A stretch of 64,000 bases of DNA, taken from Parapristionchus giblindavisi (Eukaryota; Nematoda; Chromadorea; Rhabditida; Diplogasteridae). This document shows, in pieces, positions 13,101 to 26,437 of this stretch (its first letter is position 1; each line of letters opens with the position of its first letter). The position numbers were made by a program, and so were the translations under genes. The stretch is taken from NCBI GenBank assembly GCA_943737045.1, contig CALSFV010000023.1, positions 954,001-1,018,000 of the forward strand, in the 5' to 3' direction. Under the pieces are notes generated by a model that was not told where the DNA came from, did no database searches, and saw nothing but the letters and a program-made list of their open reading frames with translations.

Positions 13101-16100
13101 ATTTTACTCGATTCTTCAGCGACACGCGTGTTATGCTACAGTACCTCGATAAGTGGGTGGAGTTAAAGTTCAAATCTGCAATGATTTTAGAAAAGTGATT
13201 GGAATGTGTGCATAAAAGTCAAGGACTATCGCATGACAAAATGGTCCGTTGTCAACAAATTTACCGCATGAGAAGAGATGATTGGGATCGTGTATAGTCA
13301 CAATGAAGTTTATTATGAAGAAGGAATATATATGAGTTGATCTATCCATGTTGACCTAAGAACATCTACAACAATGGAGATGGAGAATAATTAGAATGAG
13401 TGATGGGTGAGAAATGATGAGGGAGAAGTAGACGGAGAGGTAGAGGGAGAGGGAGAGGCTCTATTTCCATATTACGAAGTGTTGCTTGTTGTAGCAGCCT
13501 TGTGACATCTTACGCAACAGTAATACTATTAGGGGATGTTGTCTGTTTCGATTATTGAAACAGACATTCATTATTATTTGTGCAAATAAAGTAGACAATA
13601 AGAGGATATCTAGAAGGTCATAAGATATCTGTAGAGGTCAAAGGATAGTCTAACTTCACATATTTTCATCCTTGTCATCGGGTTCATCATTTCCCATGTA
13701 CATTCCTTCTCAGTCTCCATTAGTTAAAGGGAGAAGAGAATGGATGAATTGGTTAATTGTAAGTTAGATGTGAATTGAATGAGAATGAAGAAGAAAAGAG
13801 TATGAGAGGATGAACTTGTTTCAATCCAATCATTCTTCTTTGAAAGACTTTGAATGATCTATACACATGGTCATTCATTCTTTTTATGAAAAGTAGAGAT
13901 TCATATAACGACTATAGAGTAGTTTCTTTCAGACCAAATTCGGTAAGAGTGAATGCAAAATGTAAAACTTTCAGTAACGAAGTGTCTTTTCCATTCGGAA
14001 AATCACGAGATAGTAAATAGCCAAATTTGACAATTCAAAGCGTCCTTCTCTATAGTCTTCAATAATAGAGAGAATGAAGAAAATAATAGGAAGAATTGGA
14101 AGAATCTAATGTAATATCTACATAGAATATACATATGATATCCCAGAAAAAAAACCTAATAAGAGATTCTGTCTTTGTAAAAAACAAAGAATGGAAGTGA
14201 ATCTTTAGAATTCGAATTGTATGGGAAAGATAAAGACATAATGGACATATTCGGGTCCATTATTTTTCGTTGAAACAGAGTAAAGGCATTGTTCTATGAA
14301 GTTTTGTTTAAAAAAAGGTAATGTTTGATTCTGCAGACAAGGTCGAACACTAAGATCTGTTTAATGTTTCTGTTTGCTTAAATAAAGAAATTGCATTACA
14401 ATTGCATTAGTGGCAAAGAGACATTGAATGAATATCCATCACATTTTCTTCATCTCTTCTTCACAGAAGATATTATAGTTAGGTATTCACACTAACGAAT
14501 AAGAACATTATCTAGAGAAAAGGCTCTATCTTCCTCTACAACCAAACAATTAACACCTGCTCTAATATGTGGCGAATAGTTTTTGTTCTGGTAATATCAA
14601 TGAAAAACAATTGAAAGACATGATACTGTTTCTGTATTCCACGAAACTGTCTAAGGATTGTAATATTATCTAAGCACTGATTCTTCTTTTGTATTTTAGA
14701 TAGGACCTATCGAGATTGAGAAAAGTTGTGGTGGGCTACCTGCCATGAGGGCATATTTAGGATTCACTTAATCTAAGCTGGGTGAAAGGTTATACCGTTC
14801 AAGAAGAGTATGCAATCAATGCTATATGTGCTTATTAGTGGTAAAGCCAATCTATCTATATTTCGAATGGATTTTCAATCAAACTTTCAATCGTTTTCAA
14901 GATGGAAAAAATATTAATGAAAAAGAGAACCCCAAAAGTAACGTCGTGAATAATGAAAAGAGTCTGGTTTGGAGTAAACTTAATGGACGGAATAGTAGAT
15001 TGAATCTCACCTTCTGTCTAATCACTTTATTCATATAAGAGGAAAGAATAGACATGAAAGGATAGAGAGATGAGAGAATGGCACCAAACTGTCAAAGAGA
15101 ATGAATAGAAGGAGATGGAGACAAAGGATCGACAATTAGCAGATTATCCTAAAGACATCAAAATGGATCGGAATTAAGAAAGGAATAAATGTTCAAGCTC
15201 AATTGCTTCATCTACTGAATAGTTCAGTTTGAAAATATTTTAAAATTATGTAAATTTGTTGAATTCAAATGGAACAAAAATACCATCGTATGGAAATAGC
15301 GTTCGAAAACAATAACAGAACATTATTTAACAGATATGGTTGAACAGAATATTGTTGTTATGCAAACTAACAGAAAAAAACGAACCTTGGTTAGTTACGA
15401 GAATACATCGATATACCTATAAAGCTGGCTACAGTAAACCGACTTCTTACCAGAGCGTCGTTTCAAACTTTCAAATACATATTTCTGATCAGTTTTTTGA
15501 GCTTATCAACATGGCATCAACTATTTTACTATTTCGAATCGAAATTTGTGGATGCCATCTGTTCAAAATACACCATATTCGATCAGAAATGCGCGTTTTC
15601 TAAAAATGTTCACATGATGTTTATTTTCTAGGAACATTGTTCTTATAGTCTAATTGTAAGCCCTTCTGTTTTCACTACTATCGTTTTCTTTTTGGCTATA
15701 GATTGCTACAATTTATGCAATAATGTTCATTGATCTAATTATGTAGGTTTACAAAAGCTTTACAATACTAAAATAAATTTTTGGAAAAATTGCCGAATGT
15801 TGCCGAAATTGCCGAATTTGCCGAAAATTTTTTTCGGCCATTGCCGGATTGCCGAAAATGTGCCTTGCAGCAGCTAGTACCGGTCACTGTTAAACAGACA
15901 TGGTCTCTGGTTATCCCTTGGGATAGACCCACCCGCAAAAATTTGCCTTTCATGGGTACCCACCCGCAAAATTGGACCATAAATTGACGATTATCTTGAA
16001 ATTGTCACGGTTTTAGGGTACCCACATGCGTTTTTATCTCAAAATCGTGTTACCCACACGCGTTTTTTACCCAAAATCTAGGTACCCACACGCATTTGAA

Positions 16101-16389
16101 GGGTCTGGGATATTGATAGATCATCACTGCTGTTAAACATAGAAGCACATTGTGGCTGTGGCTGGTTACTCTCGTACCAAATAAACAAGTGTACGGTCAA
16201 TAACGCATCCATGAAAGTAAATCATAGAAAGTTACCACTTTTATTATACCAAACCAATGTATCTTGGATCGATTTGGAGACTTCCAAAGTGACATCCTGA
16301 TAAACCTGAGATGTACATAGATCCTTCTTGTTATGGGCTTGCATATTTTTGACGGCAATTGCAATATCTCACAGCACTGCTCTACAAAA
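13101..16389. other. no gene recognised; minor repeats
   Basis: No consistent exon chain found. 15426-15560 shares a diverged direct copy with 52440-52575. 15790-15860 is a run of GCCGAA-containing units, and 15930-16105 holds repeated GGTACCCACACGC-type units. The remainder is AT-rich DNA without visible structure. Confidence 0.45.
15426..15560 (+). repeat. dispersed repeat, copy 1
   Basis: About 130 bp that matches 52440-52575 in the same orientation with scattered differences, including shared TTACCAGAGCGTC, TTTGAGCTTATCAACATG and TTTCGAATCGAAATTT. There is no terminal inverted repeat or coding content visible, so the class is unknown. Confidence 0.6.
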
Positions 16390-16549
16390 TACAGGGTGCG
16401 TGAAAATTACCGGCACTCGAACTTTTATCAATTTCTCCCCTTAGAATGCGATTTGAGCAACCAGTTTCGTATAATTATTTCTTCAATTATTCAGTAACAA
16501 GAACATGTTAATGGATTTCAATTTGCCTCTCATTCGCTTCGAAGCTAGC

Positions 16550-17949
16550 CCGGAGGAGCTTCTCGTTTGCAATAGGCAATTTACTATGATTGTTATCGTC
16601 GACGGTGTCCCTTGCTCAGAGGAGAGCCGATTTCAGGCTCAACAGAGTCGTGTACTCGGTAGAGGAGATCTTGCTCTCCAGAACCCCCCATACTGTCAAG
16701 TCCAGGGGATTCTTAGTCACGGGAATTTTTCATTCATTTTGAGCCATGTACTTACAAGGAGTCTCTTTTAACTTAAGGTGGCGAAAAGTGATGATTTATA
16801 GCTTATTTGAAAGCCCTTTCTATGTAGAGTAAGAATGTATGTTTAAAAAATCCTGCGGAGCTCTGTACACGGATTTTAAAAATCCAAAGTTTGACCAATT
16901 TCTGCCTTGCAATTCCAAAAATGGCAGTTAAATTGCTGTACAATGATGGACAACTTCTCCGCGCTCTCTATCCGAGCTCCGCCACTCCACTGCGCCACCA
17001 CGAGCCTTCACTGCCATTACACGGGAATCGCAAGGCAGACATTGGCCAAACTTTGGATTTTTAAATCCGTGTACAGAGCTCCGCAGGATTTTTAAACATA
17101 CATTCTTACTCTACAGAGAAAGGGCTTTCAAATAAGCTATAAAGCATCACTTTTCGCCACCTTAAGTCAAAATAGCCTCCTTGTTAGTCGGTTTTGGCCT
17201 CGAATTTATGCCTGGATGCGCCATTCTGCTGCAGCCTCCAAAAGCGCCGACTGAAGTAAGAATTGGACCAGAAGAGGAGTACGTCTCTCAGGATGTGATT
17301 GGCGTAGTAGTTATTATTCGCCTTTACGCCTGACGATACAAAGACGACAGGAATCCGACCGGTGGGGAAGAGGCACTAACACACCATCACATGGGCAGGA
17401 TGCGAGGTTGACCGGTGATGCCACTCAATTTGGCAGATTCCTTGGAATCATGGTCTATGATTATGTCGTTCGGAGTATTGAAATTAAATTCGAGGGTAAA
17501 AAATTATTCGTCAGTAAAGAGAGCTGTGAAATGTTCGTAAATGTGAAACCGGTCGAGAAAGAAAGGGCATGGCATTCTTCGCAGATTGATCTGAGGATCG
17601 TTTAAATTAAGCAGTTTACAGTACTTACATAGGCGCTACATTAGGCCATATTTGACGATCTTGCGAATAAAGAAGTCAAAGATACCGAGCTTTCAACAAT
17701 ATCGACCATGCACCGTGTGGGATTACGGTAGAAGTTCTGCTGACTTATCTCACGGTTCTGGAGAGAAGTTGCGGACACCGGCGTTCCTCTCCCTTGACGG
17801 TCACCTTCCGTTCCGAGTTCCTGATACCGTCGGTTTGCGTGATAAACGGTTCTCTTGGGAAAGTTGAGTTGAAAGAAGATGTTGGCGGGCTGGATTCCTT
17901 CGAGAGAGAGCGTCCGGATCGTAGATCTCATCGGGTTTGCCTTCACCAT
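16550..17949 (-). pseudogene. mariner-family transposase pseudogene
   Basis: Read from 17949 leftward. The N-terminal part holds a helix-turn-helix region (LSLEGIQPANIFFQLNFPKR) followed by RQGRGTP, a typical linker. Later fragments, in shifting frames, match the DDE core: SSGVKANNNYYAN, then QQNGASRH (the second catalytic Asp of the usual QQDGAP motif is replaced by Asn here), and PLDLTVWGVLESK, which retains the third acidic position. Several stops and frame changes, plus the insertion at 16752-17186, show that it is non-functional. Assignment to mariner rather than another IS630/Tc1 branch rests on motif spacing seen by eye. Confidence 0.75.
16752..17186. mobile_element. foldback element nested in mariner (family FB-B)
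   Basis: Inverted arms beginning TTACAAGGAG and ending CTCCTTGTTA, continuing inward through CTTAAGGTGGCGAAAAGTGAT. It interrupts the mariner transposase remnant and so is younger than that insertion. A longer copy lies at 25108-25984. Confidence 0.75.
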
Positions 17950-18103
17950 TATTGACTAACTAGACTAAGCGAATTGAAACCTCGAACGCTTTTACACGAA
18001 AGGTCACATGTCATAATCATGCAACTGGTTTTGCGAAATATCGATTAGCCGCTAATGCGCAATATGATACAATCGAGTGCCGGTAATTTTCACGCACCCT
18101 GTA

Positions 18104-20276
18104 CACTATTTTTGATCACTATCATTTCTCTTTCCATGTGGTCTTAATATTCAGCACACTGTTCTCTCTTTATCTCATTTTCCTAATCTTATCATTCTGG
18201 AATCACCCGCGGTCAGTGGTTATCAATGTATAAATAATAGATATTGGATATACATAGATAGTGGAAGATTGTTCGAACTGACTCTAAATGCAGAAGTACC
18301 GTGAGATCCACAATGAATCATCAGTTAGTCGTGTCGTCGAATTTTACATAAGTTTGTCTGATAATATAAATAAACAAATAAATAAATGATAAGTGACAAC
18401 CACCACTAGCCGCACATAAATGCAATTCAGTGTAAATTTATTCTCATCATAAATATGTTTCATAGTTATGTGAAAGTCTCAATTGTTTTTCATCGGATAG
18501 TTTTGTTCCGGTTGTTCTTTTAAAAAATCACATTTAAACAAATCGAATGATGATGTAGATTATGGACTGTGATGAATAAGGATAGGGTTAACGAAGATTA
18601 TCACGACGTGAAGGGATTGTAGAATGGAAACTTTATAGCTTCTAACATAAATGAACAGTGTTGCCTCGGTTAACAGAAAGAGTACGAAAGCGAATGAGAT
18701 AGTGTACCACAGAGCTGTTCAACTACAGTGATAGAATACAGTACATTCATCGGGACATCGTTAGTGCTCGAAAGAATGCATCAATTGTGAGTCCGTCGTT
18801 GATGGTTCAACATCCAAGTATCCAATTAAATAAGATCTCGTTAATCTTTCATCGTTCCATATTAATATATTGTGATCGTTCATCTTTTATCTGATTAAAA
18901 TTCGCATCAGGGAAATCTCTCAAATCGAAATGTCTAATTTCTCAATTCAAGTACATCTTTCTGTATGACGAATGTTGAAAAGCAGAGGAGTTCTTGCATG
19001 ATAGACATATTTGAACGCAGCTGAACAAATTTGTCAATGGTATAAACAGTGTAACAAACCGATATTCCTCACTTAATTCGTCATATTCCTCAATAGGGAT
19101 GTTCAGACTAATTTGTATCTCTCTTCTTATAAGGTAATTCCATATTTGCCCTACTCGGGAACAGAATCCTGTCCGTTATTTGTCTAAGGTGGAGAGTTTC
19201 AAGGAATGGTCACTTCTCCCTCTGCCTCTCCCTCTCCCTCTCCCTCTCCATCTCTCCCTCTCCCTCTCCATCTTCTAGATGATCTAGAGACTGCTTCATT
19301 GTTTGCATCCACCCTATCGTTCTTTCTTTCTCTCGTTTACCATTTAGGTGCTAATATATTGTCGTTCTAATAATATATTGGGTATAAATTATGATCAAAT
19401 TTGTCTTGAAATACAATGAAACAATTCAGCATGCACATCTTATACACTAAACAAATCATAGAACATACATATGTATTTTGAAGACGAAAACTGCTCAAAA
19501 GGTTTCCATTATATCTTAACAACAGTATAATCTTTGAAACTTCAGAAGTGTTGATTCGACGAAAATGCAAATGGTCAATTATAATAAAATAAATAAATTC
19601 CGAGCCACATTTTAGAAAATGCGTGGATTTCCACCTTCGTCACCAGTAAATCTCGTAAACTCCATGTAGATTTCAAGTAAGATTTTGTAAGATTTCATGT
19701 AAGATGTAAGATTTGCGAGACGATTTCAAGAATGTCAATACGAGATGATGATCTATGCCAACTAAGGAAGTGGAAAACGACCCATCTTAAATCTACTGTT
19801 ACCATGGGTCGATGGTAACTAATGAAATCGGATCGGTTCTCGGAATCGGAAAGTTGATAAATTATTTGCTCTTTAAATAAAAAAATTAAAAATTAAGGTC
19901 CACTTAATAGAAAATATTTATTTTCCAATATAGGAAAAATTACGGTATAAATTAACTACGGTAATTTTTTTCGTTCCGGGATTTTACGCATTTTTTCAAA
20001 TACATTTTACGCATGACGCAAATGTATTTGAAAAAAATGGCAATCGATTCTAAATATTTCGTTGAATTCTCTTTGATATTTTCCAATACAAGTCGCTTTT
20101 AAGGTTTGTTTCGAATAATAGTTTAGTTCGCTTTGATGAATGATGCAGTGAGAGCTGTAAATTCTGCAGAAATCGTCACCAATCTCAATGTTTTGCGTCT
20201 TTTTGTTAATTTTCGTCGTTCCGTAGACTTTCTCTAATTATTTTCTCCTATTTTAGTTTCTAACAAACCTCTCGCG
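18104..20276. other. intergenic, no gene recognised
   Basis: AT-rich sequence upstream of the exon-module gene. 19200-19272 is a CTCTCC polypyrimidine tract. The 3' part presumably contains the promoter of the gene starting at 20277; a TTTTAG acceptor at 20251-20256, twenty bases before the start codon, is a candidate trans-splice site. Confidence 0.45.
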
Positions 20277-23200
20277 ATGTCTGATTCTTCTTCGAGAGTA
20301 GAGTGAGTTGCAGTTTATATCCCCCGTAAGCTTGTCGTATCTCAGTGTGGAAATGCACGCATATCGCGATCATACGTGGGCACCACTGCCGCTAGCGGCA
20401 ATACACCCCTGTTTTTTTCACCCGACCCCCCGATTTTCCAAAAAATCACTCAAAATGACATATAAATGCTCCATTTTTGCTTCTGACCCTCCGATTTTCA
20501 TTTCCAGCGGCAATGCCCACCCACGATGTTTCATTCGTGGATAGGAGTTGGGGCTAATTAACACCAAATTGCTGAATCTATAAAATATTATTTAAATATT
20601 TACAGTCGATCTTCTCGCCGCTCTGGAACTGTCGACCAACTCTACTCATTTGATCTTTACGCTAAAGGAAGTGAGATAGAACATTTTCAACGCCAATTTT
20701 ATTCTATCAGTTTGTATGAACAGTAAATCATATATCAAGGAGTATCAAACTTTCTTTTAAATTGTAAACTTTGTCAATAGTTTATTTATTTAGGATTCTG
20801 TGTAGTCTTGAATAGTTTGCAATGGATGAATATCGACTACTTTCAGGATTAGAGAAGAATATCAAGTCATTCTCCGCTTCTTCCAATCATAATGATGTTT
20901 CGAATCACAACGATTCATCTAATAAGGATCGTCAGCCCGACAAGGTGGAATATATTGATCGAGAAGAAGTTGATAATATTCTACCGACGACTGATTCGGT
21001 TGAACCTGTTCATGCCAATAATGAAGATGATAGAGTAGATGAACATTCTTCCTCTCTTTCCAAAACAAAGAAGAGATCCGCTAAGGCAGTTGCTCGGTCA
21101 GTGTCAAATATTTACTTCGATGTTTGTAAATGTAAATCTAAAATGTAATTGAGTAAAACGTTTTTTAGTAGTAATATCCTTAGTATATCTACTTTTCAAA
21201 GTATGTTTAAATATATTTAGCATGGACGACTCGCCAGCGACAAAACGTACAAATGTTGTTAAGACTGCACAATCGGATGATGCCAAACCGACGACTGATT
21301 CGTTTGATCATGTCCATGAAAATAATGAAAATGATGAAGTTGATGAACATTCTTCATCTACCTCCAAAACAAAGAAGAGATCCACTAAGGCAGTTTCTCG
21401 GTGAGTGCAGAGTATTTGCTTCGATGTACGAATAAAACCTCTTCTACCTTGTTATCCATAGTATGTATAAAACACTATCTGAGAGAATTCAACAACTGGA
21501 ATATTTTTTGGTATCGATGAAAAATGAATTTTTCTGTTTTATGTATGATAATTACAGGCTCCATGAGTGAAGTTCACTGGTACTTGGAAATTCTTTCAAA
21601 TTGAAAATTCGCTTCAGGGGGTGACCACAGAACGATTTGGCGCCTTTTCCTAAAAAGTTTATTTCGAATCCAATCTATTCGGGAGTGGGTGCAATCGACT
21701 ACTTGGCTAATTCTAAGAAACTATTGCAAAGGAGAGTTTTTTGATCAACGGTCAACGAAGGCTGGAAATGGGAATTTTCGAAAATAATTTTACATTAAAT
21801 TAATTCTTACTATTTTCCAATAGCCCAGGTAGATTTTTTATTTGCTCAATGTCTTCTACATATTATGAGAGACTATCTGACTCAGTGAACATATTTTGCT
21901 TGTGGCTTGGCACTTGGCCAGAAAGTGATATGAACCGATCGGCCCTAAATCGTGCACAGTTGTAGTATGGGCTGACATGAGCTCACAGACGGAGTTTGGG
22001 TTCGTCATATCTGCACCCTCGCTAAATAGCGTAAGTTCGATAAAATGGCATCAAAATTTCAAAGTTTACAGATTCGTTCGTTATGTGTATACGACGAAGG
22101 GCAATAGTAAGCAGGTGAATTCCACCAAGTATCATCCCGATCCAAAATCGTAGAGCCGAGAAAAAATAAAAATAAACAATAAAATTATTCTTTTAATTTT
22201 CTTTTATATTTTCTACAATTGCCTCTCGGTGAGGGTCATTTTTTATTCCTTCAATTTGACGAGTATTCATTAGTGTAACTACTGCATGAAAATGAATTAA
22301 AACAAATTGGGAAAAAGTTGCCTTGTTCCCGAAAAACCACGATTAATTCGACGTTTATTGCAAACTGAGCCGATTAAGCGTGTGCCGGATACGGTAATGC
22401 AAATGAGGAAATTTAAAATTCGGCAATAACTGTTTGTTTTCATTCGATTTCGGTATTATATTATTGTTTTCTTTTATCATTTGTTAGGTATCTGAATATC
22501 TGAGGGGTAATATCACACTATTTTTTGAAAAAAATATCAATTTTGAATTTTTGAATTTGCATAACCGTAACCGGTAAATGCTTATTCGCTCAGTTGGCGA
22601 AAAAAGGCAAATTAATCGTGGTTTTTCGGGAATAAGGCAACCTTTTCCCAATTTGTTTTAATTCATTTTCATATAGTAGTTACACTATTGAATACTCGTC
22701 AAATTGAAGGAATAAAAAATGACCCTCACCGATAGGCAATTGCAGGAAAAGTAAAACAAATTTTTTTATTTCTTTTTAAAATTTTTTCTCGGCCCCACGG
22801 TTTTGGATCGGCATGATACTTGTTGGAATTTATCTGCTTACTATTGCCCTTCGTCGTATACACATATCGAACGAATCCGTAAACTTTGAAATTTTTATGA
22901 CACTTTATCGAACTTACGATATTTAGCGAGGGTGCAGATATGACGAACCCAAACTCCGTCTGTGAGCTCATGTCAGCCCATACAACAACTGTGCACGATT
23001 TGGGCCCGATCGGTTCATATCACTTTTTGGCCAAGTGCCAAGAGAATGTCACTTGAGCCAGAAAGTCTCTCTTATATTACACCTTTAGTTTAAAATTGAT
23101 AATTTTTAAAAAAAAAGGTGAAATTTGTAAACGAATCGTTTTTGTAACGACAAACTGAATTGTGGTGTGCTCCTACAGTAATCCTTAATCAATTAATTTG

Positions 23201-26200
23201 GTTTTTTCGCTAGTTTTAAGCATATTTTCAGCGCTTTTCTTTACAATGTTAGAGGTATATGATTATTCTGCACCATCGGAGTGCAACTGCACGGTATATC
23301 TGGTGATTACATTACTGATCGTACTTGTACTGTAAATTTTACTCACTTTCGTATCCGAACCAGCTTGCAAACTAGTTACCATACTCATGTCATTCCGTAC
23401 TTTTCTTCTCGGTTTTGTAGACTGATCAGAGAATTAGGGAGAACACGCAAATTACAGTACACGTACAGTACAAGTACGATCAGTAATGTAATCACCAGAT
23501 ATACCGTGCAGTTGCACTCCGATGGTGCAGAATAATCATATACCTCTAACATTGTAAAGAAAAGCGCTGAAAATATGCTTAAAACTAGCGAAAACCCAAA
23601 TTAACTGATTAGGGATTGCTGTAGGAGCACACCACAATTCAGTTTGTCGTTACAAAAACGATTCGTTTACAAATTTCACCTTTTTTTAAAAATTATCATT
23701 TTTAAACTAAAGGTGTAATATAATGTGTAGAAGATATTGAGCAAATAAAAAATTTACCTGGGCTATGGGAAAATAGTGAGAATTAATTTAATGTAAATTT
23801 TTTTCCAATAATTCCCATTTCCAGCCTTCGTTGACCGTTGATCAAAAAACTCTCTTTGACAATAGTTTCTTAGAATTAGCCAAGGTGTCCATTGCGCCCA
23901 CTCCAGAATCGATCGGCATCGAAATAAACTTTAGGAAAAGGCGCCAAATCGTTGTGTGGTCACCCCCTGAAGCGAATTTTCAATTGGAAGCAATTTCCAA
24001 GTATCACTGAACTTCACTCATGGAGCCTGTAATTATCATACATAAAACAGAAAAATTCATTTTTCATCGATACCGCACATATGTCGATTTTCTAAGATAG
24101 CGTGTTATATATATTTTATTTAAATATATTTAGCATGGACGATTCGTCAGCGACAAAGCGTACAAATGTTGTGAAGACTTCACAATCGGATGATGCCATT
24201 GATACTACCATTAAAAGGTGTGACCATTTCATATGTTAACTTTCGATTATTTAATTTACTTTCTTGTTCGGTTGTCATTGAAGGTATTCAACACTTCTAC
24301 CATAGGTGGGCGGGTGAAAACGAATATTTTTTGCGCACAGCCTTGCCTTCCCATGGGGGTCTTGCGCATAGCCTTGCCTTGCGAAAATCGGACAATTTCC
24401 AGTCGAATTCGTCAAAAAATAGCCACTCAAAAATAAAGACATTCCATTAATTTGTGCTGTAATGTACCGATTGGTACCGTCCCAGGTATACTACTGGGTA
24501 GGTTTTAATTAACACCACATTGCTGAATCGACTAATTCTTATTTAAATATTCGTAGTCGATCTTCTCGTCGCTCCGGAACTGTCGACCAACTCTTATCAC
24601 TTGATCTATACGCTAAAGGAAGTAAGATGGAATATTTTAAATCGCCAATATTCTATCATTTTGTAATCTAGGAGTGAGGAACATCACCATTTTTTTTAAA
24701 TTTGATTATATCCTTTGTCTATGGATTCTCTCTGCAATAGATCAATATCTACAATTTTCAGAATTAGAGAAGAATATCAAGTCATTCTCCGCTTCTTCCA
24801 ATCACAATGATGTTTCGAGTCATAACGATTCATCTAATAAGGATCTCCAGCCCAAAAAGGAGGAATCGATTGATCCAGAAGAAGTTGATAATCTTCCAAC
24901 GACGAATGATTCGGTTGATCATCGACAGGAAAGTAATGAAGATGAAGTAGTAGATAAACATTCTTCATCTGATTCCAAGGCAAAGAAGGGATCCGCTAAG
25001 GCAGTTTATCAGTGAGTGTTTTTTTAGTGAATTTTGGCCAAATAGGGTGGATCGTGTGACGAAACGGGATGGGTCTTGTCGCGAGCGACAATGCCTCCAA
25101 TATATGCTTACAAGGAGGCTATTTTGACTTAAGGTGGCGAAAAGTGATGCTTTATACAGTCCTGCAGAATCGCCCCATTAACAGGCGATCGCGGAGACAC
25201 GCGGCGATCGCCATTGTCGCCATGCTCTTATGTGCTCTACTGTAAGTGTTTTAGGTGTCTCAAATACGTTTTCGATTTTCTATTCTGTCATATTCATATT
25301 ATGCACATGAGAAACGAATAGAAAACTATTTTAAAATTAATATATTATATATTTTTGGTATTACACCACACCACGGTATTGCCGTGCCATATTTTTAAAA
25401 TTGATTTTCATTAATTTTAAAATAGTTTTCTATTCTTTTCTCATGTGCATAATATGAATATGACAGAATAGATTATCGAAAACGTATTTGAGACACCTAA
25501 AACACTTACAGTAGAGCACATAAGAGCATGGCGACAATGGCGATCGCTGCGTGTCGCCGCGATCGCCTGTTAATGGGGCGATTCTGCAGGACTGTAGCTT
25601 ATTTGAAAGCCCTTTCTCTGTAGAGTAAGAATGTATGTTTAAAAATCCTGCGGAGCTCTGTACACGGATTTAAAAAATCCAAAGTTTGGCCAATGTCTGT
25701 CTTGCGATTCCCGTGTAATGGCAGTGAAGGCTCGTGGTGGCGCAGTGGAGTGGCGGAGCTCGGATAGAGAGCGCGGAGAAGTTGTCCATCATTGTACAGC
25801 AATTTAACTGCCATTTTTGGAATTGCAAGGCAGAAATTGGTCAAACTTTGGATTTTTAAAATCCGTGTACAGAGCTCCGCAGGATTTTTTAAACATACAT
25901 TCTTACTCTACATAGAAAGGGCTTTCAAATAAGCTATAAATCATCACTTTTCGCCACCTTAAGTTAAAAGAGACTCCTTGTTAGTATGTGTTATTTTCTT
26001 GGACACAACTTGTAGTATAGAAGAGACTTTATCAAGAGAGAGAATAAGCACAACAGTGCAACGGGAGAGAAAACTATAAGAATTGAGCTGGGAAGATGAA
26101 CCGCAGCTTATATAGGAACGCGTGAGTCTACGACGCGTCGCGGTTAGGTGGGAATTCAAAATACCTACAGTAGTGGTACGCTAGGTCAGACTTTGGGGCG

Positions 26201-26382
26201 TACACAATAGTATGTCTATGGTACTTTAATTTGAGAGCTACCTGTCGTAGTTATTAATAAAATATTAATAAAAATCATTTGAGGATGAAGTCGGGTCGTG
26301 GCGACAACCTGAAGAAGAAGAAGATGGCGACTGGAGATGAGGATAACAAGTCGGATGGATCGATGGATGCTAGACCTACGTC

Positions 26383-26437
<55 letters not shown>

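Larger units (their letters stand above)
16390..18103 (-). mobile_element. Tc1/mariner transposon, degenerate
   Basis: Terminal inverted repeats of about 31 bp (TACAGGGTGCGTGAAAATTA...) match perfectly at both ends, with a TA at each end as expected for Tc1/mariner insertion. The interior encodes, on the minus strand, the remains of a transposase. A 0.43-kb foldback has inserted inside it (16752-17186). The good TIRs with a ruined gene mean that it cannot move by itself, though it could be a substrate for a transposase supplied elsewhere. Confidence 0.85.
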
